Shown piece by piece: positions 1 through 9,168 of a DNA stretch of 64,000 bases (within the stretch, counting starts at the first letter, position 1; every line of letters starts with the position of its first letter). The translations under genes were made by a program, and so were the position numbers. The DNA comes from Lutimaribacter pacificus (GTDB lineage Bacteria; Pseudomonadota; Alphaproteobacteria; Rhodobacterales; Rhodobacteraceae): the NCBI RefSeq assembly GCF_900142185.1, contig NZ_FQZZ01000009.1, forward strand, positions 42,973-106,972. The letters run 5' to 3'. The notes below the pieces were generated by a model that worked only from the letters and a program-made list of their open reading frames with translations, did not search any database and was not told where the DNA came from.

Positions 1-1
1 G

Positions 2-1144
2 TTTTTTGAACTCGGAGGGGCGACGGCGGTTGCCTCGCTGGCGGCGCCCGTCGTGGCCCAGCAGGCCGAGCCCATTCGCATCGGGGTGCTGCAGCCGTTC
101 ACCGGCGGGCTTGAGGCGCTTGGCCAGCAGGGTGCGAACGGTGCCGAGCTGGCCTTTCTGGACGCCAATGACGCGGGCGGCGTCGATGGGCGCATGTTCG
201 AACTGATCCGCGCGGATACCGCGACCGACCCGAAAACGGCGGTCGAGCGCGCCAACGACCTGATCCGCCGCCAGAAGGTCGCGGCCATCATCGGCCCGGT
301 GACCAGTGCGAACAGGGACGCCATGCGGCCGACCATCGAACGCGGGAAAACCCCGCTGCTTTATGCAACCGACTACGAAGGCGGAGTTTGTTCGCGCTAC
401 ATCTCCTGCTACAGCGCCTTGCCCGATCACTGGGTCGTTCCCATTGTCGCCCATGCGGTGAAAAACCTGGGCGACAGCTTTTATCTGGTCGGCTCCGACT
501 ATGTCTGGCCCCGCGAGATGAATGCCGCGTTCATCGCGGAATGCGACAAGACCGGCGGCAAGGTCGTCGGCGAGGAATATACCCCCTGGGGCGCGAAGGA
601 TTACACCGCGACTCTGCGCAAGATCCGCGATTCCGGGGCGAAAACGGTCGTCATTTCCATCGCCGGGGCCGATGCGATCACGTTCGTCAAACAGTTTGCC
701 GCGACGGGGATGAAAAAGACGACGCAGGTGGTGTTCTTCGGCTTCTCGGAAAATTACCTTGCCGGGCTGAGCGACGAGGAAAGCGAGGGGATCATCGCGC
801 CCACGAATTTCACCTCGTCGCTGACCAGCCCCGAGGCCGAGCACCTGAAAGAGCGGGTGCGGGCGCGTTTCGGTGCCGATGCCATCGTTTCGAACACGGT
901 CGACGCCCATTGGAGCCTGGCGCGGATGTATATCGAAGGCGTCCGCCGGGCGGGCGGCGACGACAGGGAGGCCGTGACCGACGCGATGGTCGATCAGACG
1001 CTGATGTCGGGCAATGGCGAGGTCTATCTGCGGCCCGGCGACCGTCATGTGGATCTGAACGTATTGATCGCGCAGGCGCAGGGCGGCCGCCTCGAGGTGA
1101 TCGAGGAACTGGGGCGTATCGCCGCGACCGATCAATGCACGTGA
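2..1144 (+). CDS. ABC transporter substrate-binding protein, urea/amide (UrtA/FmdD) type, 5'-truncated
   Basis: Periplasmic binding protein of a HAAT-type ABC importer, resembling the urea/short-amide (UrtA/FmdD) branch. The gene starts upstream of the window. The first visible codons encode the end of an export signal (ELGGATAVASLAAPVVAQQ), with a plausible cleavage after VVA, so the GTG at 53 is not a true start. The mature protein opens IRIGVLQPFTGGLEALGQQ and carries the family-typical YEGG segment and the NYLAGL region. The stop at 1142-1144 overlaps the next gene by 10 nt, which points to one operon of five genes. Substrate is inferred from family only; no urease or amidase gene lies in view. 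Confidence 0.85.
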   Translation, partial: FFELGGATAVASLAAPVVAQQAEPIRIGVLQPFTGGLEALGQQGANGAELAFLDANDAGGVDGRMFELIRADTATDPKTAVERANDLIRRQKVAAIIGPVTSANRDAMRPTIERGKTPLLYATDYEGGVCSRYISCYSALPDHWVVPIVAHAVKNLGDSFYLVGSDYVWPREMNAAFIAECDKTGGKVVGEEYTPWGAKDYTATLRKIRDSGAKTVVISIAGADAITFVKQFAATGMKKTTQVVFFGFSENYLAGLSDEESEGIIAPTNFTSSLTSPEAEHLKERVRARFGADAIVSNTVDAHWSLARMYIEGVRRAGGDDREAVTDAMVDQTLMSGNGEVYLRPGDRHVDLNVLIAQAQGGRLEVIEELGRIAATDQCT

Positions 1145-1911
1145 CCGGCGTGGAGGCGCCAGCGCCTTTGTTGAAAGTCGACGGCCTTGCCAAACGTTTT
1201 GGCGGGGTCGTCGCGCTGTCCGACGTGAGTTTCGAACTGGAAGAGGCGTCGATTCATACCATCCTCGGCCCGAACGGTTGCGGAAAGACGACGCTGTTCA
1301 ACGTGATCGACGGATCGCTGCGGCCAACCGCCGGCCGCGTGGAATTCGCCGGCCAGCGGATCGACGGCATGACCGCCGCGCGGATCGCGCGCCTGGGCAT
1401 TGCGCGCAAGTTCCAGGTGCCCGGCGTTTTCGGGGAACTGAGCGTTGCGCAGAATCTCGAAACCGCTCTGGCCTGCCATGGCGGAAGGTACGGGGTCGGG
1501 GCCTTGCTGCGGGTCCGGCCCGATGCGGTGCGCCGGGACGAGCTGGCCGATCTGTGCGGCCTGAGTGCGAAGCTGCAGGTCCGCGTCAGCGAACTGGCGC
1601 ATGGCGAGAAGCAAAGGCTGGAAATAGCGATGCTGCTTGCGGGCGATGTGCGCCTTCTCATGCTCGACGAACCGACCGCGGGGATGTCGGTTACCGAAAC
1701 CGAGGCGGTTGCCGCGCTGGTCCGGCAATTGCGCGACGAACGCGGGCTGACGGTGCTTATCGTCGAGCACGACCTTCATTTCGTGCGGTCCCTGGCCGAA
1801 CCGGTGCTTGTCGCCAACGAGGGCCGGATCATCGCGCGCGGGGATTATGAAACCCTCCGCCACGATCCGCGCGTGATCAGATCCTATCTCGGGGAGGGCG
1901 CGGATGCTTGA
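1135..1911 (+). CDS. ABC transporter ATP-binding protein (UrtD/LivG-like)
   Basis: Cytoplasmic ATPase of the urea/amide-type importer, 258 aa. Walker A (GPNGCGKT) is at about 45-52, the signature LAHGEKQRLEIAM in the middle, Walker B (LLMLDEPTAGMS) after it, and the H-loop VEHD follows. The signature is LAHGEKQ rather than LSGGQ, as is usual for UrtD proteins. ATG 1135 is chosen because a much longer open frame runs upstream through the preceding gene; this start gives a 10-nt overlap and a normal family length. The 3' end overlaps the next ATPase gene by 8 nt. Membership in the operon is clear; the exact substrate is not. Confidence 0.9.
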   Translation: MHVTGVEAPAPLLKVDGLAKRFGGVVALSDVSFELEEASIHTILGPNGCGKTTLFNVIDGSLRPTAGRVEFAGQRIDGMTAARIARLGIARKFQVPGVFGELSVAQNLETALACHGGRYGVGALLRVRPDAVRRDELADLCGLSAKLQVRVSELAHGEKQRLEIAMLLAGDVRLLMLDEPTAGMSVTETEAVAALVRQLRDERGLTVLIVEHDLHFVRSLAEPVLVANEGRIIARGDYETLRHDPRVIRSYLGEGADA

Positions 1912-2611
1912 GATCAGGCAACTGGCCGCGGGATACCCCGGAGGCGGGCGCGTTCTGGACGGGCTTGACCTTTCGGTGCCCGAGGGCGCGTTCGTCGCCG
2001 TTCTGGGCCGGAACGGCATGGGCAAGACCACGCTGATGCGCGCGATTTGCGGCCTGCTTCGGGCCAGCGAGGGCACGATCGGGCTGGGCGGCGAGGACAT
2101 CACCGGCCTGGCCTCTTACGCCAGGGCGCAGCGCGGTATCGGCTATGTGCCGCAGGGGCGGGAGATATTCGGCGATTTCACGGTTGCCGAGAACCTTACC
2201 ATCGGGCGCATCGCCAAACCCGGGCTGTCCCCGGCGGTCCCGCGGCATCTGCTGGAGTTGTTTCCGATCCTGGCGGAGCGGTCCAGGCAAAGGGCAGGCA
2301 GCCTTTCGGGCGGCCAGCAGCAGCAACTGGCCATCGCCCGGGCGCTTGCCGGAGAACCGCGCCTGTTGCTTCTGGACGAACCCGCCGAAGGTATCCAGCC
2401 CTCGATCGTGCAGGAGATCGCGCAAAAACTTCGTGAAATCGTCGACACGACCGGGCTGACCGTTCTGATGGCCGAACAGAACCTGGCCATGGTCGACGGT
2501 TGGGCCGACAGCCTGGCCTTCGTAGATCACGGGGCGATCGCCGAAAGCGGCGTTGCTGCGGCGGGGATTCGCCAGGATCAGTCACGTCTTTCGAAATACC
2601 TGTCCATTTGA
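1904..2611 (+). CDS. ABC transporter ATP-binding protein (UrtE/LivF-like)
   Basis: Second ATPase of the same importer, 235 aa. Walker A (GRNGMGKT) is at 35-42, the Q-loop region reads VPQGREIF, the signature is LSGGQQQQLAIARAL, and Walker B is LLLLDEPAEGIQPSI. The EGIQPS continuation is characteristic of UrtE and supports the urea/amide branch over a generic amino-acid transporter. It starts inside the end of the UrtD-like gene and is followed after 7 nt by the permease genes. The order binding protein, D, E, B, C differs from the common urtABCDE order. Confidence 0.9.
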   Translation: MLEIRQLAAGYPGGGRVLDGLDLSVPEGAFVAVLGRNGMGKTTLMRAICGLLRASEGTIGLGGEDITGLASYARAQRGIGYVPQGREIFGDFTVAENLTIGRIAKPGLSPAVPRHLLELFPILAERSRQRAGSLSGGQQQQLAIARALAGEPRLLLLDEPAEGIQPSIVQEIAQKLREIVDTTGLTVLMAEQNLAMVDGWADSLAFVDHGAIAESGVAAAGIRQDQSRLSKYLSI

Positions 2612-2618
2612 GGTCTCC

Positions 2619-3464
2619 ATGGAGCTTTTCCTCGATACGCTGAACTATTTCTCGTTGCTGATGCTGGTCGTTCTCGGGCTGGTCGTCATCTTCGGGTTGA
2701 TGAATGTTATCAACATGGCGCATGGCGAGTTCCTGCTGGTCGGCGCCTATACGGTGGTTGGGATAACCGGCGCCGGATACAGCTTCTGGCTTGCCCTGGC
2801 GCTGGCGCCCGTCGCGGGGGCGGTCGTGGGGCTTCTGGTCGAGGCGCTGGTCGTCCGAAGGATCTATCACCGTTTCCTGGATACGATCCTGGCGACATGG
2901 GGGGTGTCGCTGATCCTGAAACAGGGCGTTATCCTTGTCTTCGGGCCGACCGCGCAAAGCGTGGCGAACCCGCTGCCCGGCGTCATGAATGTTTTTGGCG
3001 TGGATTACCCGCGAATGCGCCTTCTGATCATGGCTGTCGCGATCCTTCTGACACTCGTCCTCTATATTGCCATGTTCCGCAGCAATCTGGGCCTCAGGCT
3101 GCGCGCGGTGATCGCCAATCGGGACATGGCGTCGGCGCTGGGCCTGAACACGCGCCGCATGGATATGGCCAGCTTCGGCCTCGGCGCGGCCCTGGCGGGG
3201 TTTGCCGGCGCGATCATCAGCCCGGTAATGAGCGTCGATCCCCAGATGGGGGCTGGATTTCTCATTCCCTCTTTCCTGTCCATCCTGATTGGCGGGGTGA
3301 ATTCGTTGATCGGGCCGCTTTTCGGGGTTGCGGCGATATCGGGGTCTTCGAACCTGATTGCGGGCTGGCTGTCGCAGGCCGATACGCAGATCATCGTGTT
3401 CCTTATGGCGATGGTCGTGATCCGCTTCTTTCCCGAAGGTATCCTGAAGCGGAGGCAGAAATGA
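2619..3464 (+). CDS. ABC transporter permease (UrtB/LivH-like)
   Basis: Inner-membrane permease of the importer, 281 aa, with about eight hydrophobic segments. It begins MELFLDTLNYFSLLMLVVLGL and contains the LivH-family segment FGLMNVINMAHGEFLLVGAY, followed by GLRLRAVIANRDMASALGLN, the cytoplasmic coupling loop that contacts the ATPases. ATG 2619 is chosen over the longer open frame because it follows the ATPase gene by 7 nt and starts directly at the first membrane helix. The stop overlaps the next ATG (ATGA). Confidence 0.9.
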   Translation: MELFLDTLNYFSLLMLVVLGLVVIFGLMNVINMAHGEFLLVGAYTVVGITGAGYSFWLALALAPVAGAVVGLLVEALVVRRIYHRFLDTILATWGVSLILKQGVILVFGPTAQSVANPLPGVMNVFGVDYPRMRLLIMAVAILLTLVLYIAMFRSNLGLRLRAVIANRDMASALGLNTRRMDMASFGLGAALAGFAGAIISPVMSVDPQMGAGFLIPSFLSILIGGVNSLIGPLFGVAAISGSSNLIAGWLSQADTQIIVFLMAMVVIRFFPEGILKRRQK

Positions 3465-4441
3465 TCGGAGCGAAACGCGAGGGCCGCACCGGCCTTATCG
3501 CCACGGGCCTGTGCTGGATAATCCTGTGCGGTGTCGGCGTCCTGGTCGATGACTGGCTGCTGGCGCAGGTTGCGATATACTTGTGCTACGGAATTTTTGC
3601 GATGGGCCTCAGCCTTATCTGGGGCCAGGCCGGTATCCTCAGTTTCGGGCAGGCGATTTTCTTCGGGGCCGGGGCATACGGGTTCGCGGTCGCCACGCTG
3701 GACATGCTGCCCGGAACGGGCACGGGCATCCTCACCGGCCTCGTTTTCGCGGTCGGGCTTGCGACGGTGCTTGCCTGGGCTCTCGCATGGCTCACCTTCG
3801 CCGGCAGGGGATTGTCGGGGGCGCATTTCGCCATCGTCACGCTTTGTGCGGCCGCGGTTGTCGAGATTGCCGTGACGAGGTCAGGCTTTCTGGGCGGATA
3901 TAACGGGCTGTTCGGTGTGGCGCCCTTCACCTGGGGAGGGGAGATGATCGCCGAAAGGCCCATGTATTACATCATGCTGGGCGTCGCTTTCGCGGTTTTC
4001 CTCGGGGTGACGGCGATCGTGCGGTCGCCCTACGGAACGGTTCTGGAGGCGATCAGGGACGACGAGAACCGCGTTGCCCATCTCGGTTACGAGACCCGGC
4101 GCCTGAAGACGGTCGCTTTCGTGATTGCCGGGGCCCTGTCGGGATTGTCCGGCGCGTTGTTCGCGGCGCAGTTCGGTTTCGTCTCGCCCTCGCTTCTGGG
4201 GTTCGCGCTTTCGACGCAGGTGCTGATCTGGGTTGCGGTCGGCGGGCGGGCGGTGCCGCTTGCGGCGATGGTCGGCGCGCTTGTCGTGTCGGGTGCCGAA
4301 AACACCTTGTCGAATACGCTGGGGGATCTCTGGCTGCTGGTGATCGGGGTGATCTTCGTCGTGGTCGTCATTGCCGCGAAGAACGGCCTTTTCGGAACCC
4401 TGTTCCGGCTGCCGCCGCCAAAGCGCCTTCGGAAAACCTGA
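3461..4441 (+). CDS. ABC transporter permease (UrtC/LivM-like)
   Basis: Partner permease, 326 aa, highly hydrophobic. LivM-family landmarks are GLSLIWGQAGILSFGQAIFF and, in the coupling loop, AIRDDENRVAHLGYETRRLK. It is joined to the previous gene by an ATGA overlap and is the last gene of this operon; the TPP riboswitch of thiC follows 95 nt later. A hairpin with the arms TCCGGG and CCCGGA lies just after the stop but has no T-run. The neighbouring thiamine gene has its own leader, so I infer no functional link from position. Confidence 0.9.
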   Translation: MIGAKREGRTGLIATGLCWIILCGVGVLVDDWLLAQVAIYLCYGIFAMGLSLIWGQAGILSFGQAIFFGAGAYGFAVATLDMLPGTGTGILTGLVFAVGLATVLAWALAWLTFAGRGLSGAHFAIVTLCAAAVVEIAVTRSGFLGGYNGLFGVAPFTWGGEMIAERPMYYIMLGVAFAVFLGVTAIVRSPYGTVLEAIRDDENRVAHLGYETRRLKTVAFVIAGALSGLSGALFAAQFGFVSPSLLGFALSTQVLIWVAVGGRAVPLAAMVGALVVSGAENTLSNTLGDLWLLVIGVIFVVVVIAAKNGLFGTLFRLPPPKRLRKT

Positions 4442-4502
4442 GACGGGCGTTTCCGGGCAGGCCCGGACGTGAGGCAGGCGGAGCTTCCGTGCCCCGCCCG
4501 CA

Positions 4503-4532
4503 TTGACAATCCGCCGGCATCCGGCGCAGGGT
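4503..4532 (+). promoter_or_regulatory. possible thiC promoter
   Basis: A perfect -35 hexamer TTGACA lies at 4503-4508, just upstream of the TPP aptamer. The -10 is poor: CAGGGT at 4527-4532 with an 18-base gap is the nearest fit. The position is right for the riboswitch transcript, but the -10 is uncertain. Confidence 0.4.
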
Positions 4533-4536
4533 GGGG

Positions 4537-6551
<2,015 letters not shown>

Positions 6552-6615
6552 CCGGCCATGCGGCCAGCCCCGGTGGATCGGGGCGTGTTGGCGGGCAAAC
6601 GGACCGGGGTGGCGG

Positions 6616-7065
6616 TCAGGCTTGCGCGGTCTGCATCAGCGCGGCGGCCTGTGCCGCCACCTCGGCCACATCGAGGCTCAGCGCCAGGCCGGTATCGTGG
6701 ATGCTGTCCAGGTCGATCCACCGCGCCTCGAGCGCATCGTCGCCCGCGACGGGCTCACCCGCCGTCCACCGGCACAGTGCTGCGACGAGGATGAAGTGCC
6801 GGCGAAGGTCGCCGCCGGGCCCGTGGTCGAACGCGTCCAGCGCGGTGAAGATGCGCGGCTCGGTTGCGCTGATGCCGGTTTCTTCCTTCAGCTCGCGCAG
6901 GGCGGCCTGCGCGAGCGTTTCCCCGCGTTCGATCTTGCCCCCCGGAAACCCCCACCGCCCGGCATCGGGCGGATTGGCGCGGCGCACCAGCAGGACCTGG
7001 CCATCGCGGATGACAACCGCGATGGTCGCGGCGATCGGGCGGTCGGGTGTCGGGGGTGTGGGCAT
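6616..7065 (-). CDS. Nudix hydrolase under TPP riboswitch control
   Basis: Nudix (MutT-like) pyrophosphohydrolase, 149 aa. The Nudix box is intact: GGKIERGETLAQAALREL followed by KEETGI. ATG 7065 is chosen over the longer frame to 7131 because that extension lies inside a TPP riboswitch; AGGAGG sits 7 nt before the ATG. The gene appears monocistronic, between the convergent thiC and its own riboswitch. Nudix enzymes are known that hydrolyse TPP or HMP-PP (E. coli NudJ is an example), so a role in thiamine-diphosphate or damaged-thiamine turnover is a reasonable inference from the riboswitch, not something the protein motif shows. It could also be a general nucleotide-pool sanitiser. Confidence 0.9.
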   Translation of the reverse strand: MPTPPTPDRPIAATIAVVIRDGQVLLVRRANPPDAGRWGFPGGKIERGETLAQAALRELKEETGISATEPRIFTALDAFDHGPGGDLRRHFILVAALCRWTAGEPVAGDDALEARWIDLDSIHDTGLALSLDVAEVAAQAAALMQTAQA

Positions 7066-7109
7066 CGCGGCCTCCTGTGCTGAGGCCGGCAAGGGCAAGA
7101 AAACGCGGC

Positions 7110-7232
7110 GGTCCTGTCCCTTCGCCGGCATGACCCGGATCAGGTTCGAAGGGTTACTGCGCCGCCCGTGTCGTCCTCGACCGCCGTGCCAGCAGACTCT
7201 CAGCCCCTTGCCGGGACACCCCTGGATGCCCT
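7110..7232 (-). promoter_or_regulatory. TPP riboswitch upstream of the Nudix gene
   Basis: On the minus strand the THI landmarks are unmistakable: AAGGGGCTGAGAG, then GAACCTGATCCGGGTCATGC and CCGGCGAAGGGA. A variable stem of moderate length lies between them. Downstream, 7069-7074 pairs with 7082-7087 (GGCCTC/GAGGCC, 7-nt loop), burying the AGGAGG ribosome-binding site of the Nudix gene. Translational repression is therefore the likely output. Exact ends are approximate. Confidence 0.93.
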
Positions 7233-7233
7233 C

Positions 7234-7261
7234 AGGGTAGCAGTTTGCGCGGCAGGCTCAA
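7234..7261 (-). promoter_or_regulatory. putative promoter of the riboswitch-Nudix transcript
   Basis: TTGAGC (7261-7256) and TACCCT (7239-7234) are separated by 16 bases and lie directly upstream of the minus-strand TPP aptamer. The hexamers are moderate matches to a housekeeping promoter. Confidence 0.5.
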
Positions 7262-7332
7262 CGCGGGTTTTCCACCGCACCGCCGGGGCAGGGGCAAAGG
7301 GTGCAAGGTCCGCAGGCTGTGACCCCGCGGTA

Positions 7333-9165
7333 TCAGCGCCCGGTGCGTCGCAGCGCACCGCGCAACAGCACCCCGAGCGCGCGGTCCCGTATCCCGCGCG
7401 GCGCGGCAAGGCCCATGCGGTCAAGGCATTCCGCCTCGTCGCCCCGTGCGCCGCCCAGCCCGGCCAGCGCCAGCGGAATGATCGCCCGCAGCGCGCCGCC
7501 GGATTGCTTCAGCCGGTCCAGCGCGGGCAGGAGGCGCCGTTCGGTTTCGGTGAAATCCGTGCCGAACGGGAAATCGGGCAGGCGGCCCTGGCGGAACGGT
7601 GCCAGCCAGTGCCCCACGCGTTCGGGCGTGTTACCCCTTGCGCCCGGCGGAATCTCGTGGTCCCGGGGCAGCTTGCCGGCCTCCTTGGCCTGCCGCATCA
7701 GGCCCGGCTGAAACCGGCTGTCCGCGATTTCCAGCATCGCGGCGATCACCCCGGCATCGCTTTTGCCCCGCAGATCGGCGATGCCGTATTCGGTGACGAC
7801 GATATCGCGCATGTGCCGGGGTACGGTGACATGGCCATAGGACCAGACGATATTGCTGGTCGTCCGGCCCCGCCGGGTGCGCGTCGCCGGCAGCGTGATG
7901 ACCGAGCGCGCGCCGTCCAGCGCAAGGGCCTGTTCGACGAAATTGACCTGCCCGCCGACGCCGCTGACCACCTGGCCGTCTTCGGTGGCGTCCGACACCG
8001 CGGCGCCCAGCAGCGTCGCCTTCATCGCCGCGTTGACAAAGCGCGCATCGGTGCGGGCGGCGCGCTTGTCGGCCTCCTTGCCGTAAAGAGCGTTGGTGAA
8101 AGAGACGGGTTCCATGGCGATCAGGGCGCGGCGTTCGGGCGGCATGTCGCGCAGACGGCGATAGAAATCGCGGGTCTCGACGAAAAACGCGGCGTGGATG
8201 GCCGCGCCCGCCACCCGGCGCCGGATGATCCCGGCCTCGAACAGCTGCAGGATGCCTTCGACCAGCATCTCGGTCACCGCATAGAGACCGTGTTCGAACC
8301 GTCCGGTGTCAGTAAAGGCGCTGCCGCGCGGAAACGGGCAGGCCGCCCAGATGTCGGCGATCTCGTCACGGTCGCGCAGCAAAAGCGCCTGCGCGGTGGC
8401 GTCGCCCAGGCTGCCGATACCGATCTGCAATGTCCCGCCGTCGCGGACCAGGCGCGAGACATGCAGGCCGATGGCGTATTCGGCATCGCTCACCGGCTGG
8501 CGCACGGCCGAGAACAGCTCGAACGGCTCCTCCGGGTCCAGCCGGAACGCGGCCTCGTCATCGGCGACCCGGGCGCTGCCGCCCATCGGCGGCAGGTCGG
8601 GGTTGGTTTCGACACCGAAGGTAAAATCCAGCACGCCCGCGCGGCGCATTTCCAGCAGGTCGGCAGTGATGTCGGTGTTGCACGACAGGCTCAGCCCGTC
8701 CGGCATCGGCGCCACCAGTTGCAGCAGCAGGTTCGGCCGCCAGTCGGCGACGACGTCCAGCGCGTGTGTGTAATTCGCCGAGACATAGGCCTGCTGCGCC
8801 GCCTTCACGCCCATCCAGCGCCCCGCCAGCAGGAAGAATTCGCGGATCTCGATGTTGTCGGGCAGCCGCCCGTCGCGCAGCCAAGTGGCATAGTCGATCT
8901 GCGGATAGGCGCCGAACAGCCGGTCCAGCGCGGGGCCCAGCAGCCGCCGCGCCAGATCCTCGGGGGGCGCCGGGCGTTCGAGCGTGAGCGCGGTGAAGAC
9001 GGTCAGGCTCAGATCCGGGCGCCCCGCGACCAGGCGGGTCAGCGCGTTCAGCAGCGTGACCGGCTTGCCCAGCCCAAGCGGCAGGGCCAGGCGAATGTCG
9101 GGGCCGACCCGCGCGACGATGGCCCGGGCCAGATCGTCGGCATTCTGGCTGCGCACCGGCTGCAT
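7333..9165 (-). CDS. acetyl-CoA hydrolase/transferase family protein
   Basis: CoA-transferase superfamily protein (COG0427 type), 610 aa. It carries the C-terminal family segment VSGVGGQVNFVEQA at about residue 400 and VVTEYGIADLRGKS further on, plus an N-terminal CoA-transferase-like half starting around LALPLGLGKPVTLLNAL. It is the last gene of the beta-oxidation operon, starting 3 nt after the fadJ-like stop. It may hydrolyse acyl-CoA or transfer CoA between acetate or another acid and acetyl-CoA, so it could recycle CoA when beta-oxidation outruns the TCA cycle. Hydrolase versus transferase activity cannot be told from sequence alone. Confidence 0.85.
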   Translation of the reverse strand: MQPVRSQNADDLARAIVARVGPDIRLALPLGLGKPVTLLNALTRLVAGRPDLSLTVFTALTLERPAPPEDLARRLLGPALDRLFGAYPQIDYATWLRDGRLPDNIEIREFFLLAGRWMGVKAAQQAYVSANYTHALDVVADWRPNLLLQLVAPMPDGLSLSCNTDITADLLEMRRAGVLDFTFGVETNPDLPPMGGSARVADDEAAFRLDPEEPFELFSAVRQPVSDAEYAIGLHVSRLVRDGGTLQIGIGSLGDATAQALLLRDRDEIADIWAACPFPRGSAFTDTGRFEHGLYAVTEMLVEGILQLFEAGIIRRRVAGAAIHAAFFVETRDFYRRLRDMPPERRALIAMEPVSFTNALYGKEADKRAARTDARFVNAAMKATLLGAAVSDATEDGQVVSGVGGQVNFVEQALALDGARSVITLPATRTRRGRTTSNIVWSYGHVTVPRHMRDIVVTEYGIADLRGKSDAGVIAAMLEIADSRFQPGLMRQAKEAGKLPRDHEIPPGARGNTPERVGHWLAPFRQGRLPDFPFGTDFTETERRLLPALDRLKQSGGALRAIIPLALAGLGGARGDEAECLDRMGLAAPRGIRDRALGVLLRGALRRTGR

Positions 9166-9168
9166 GGC

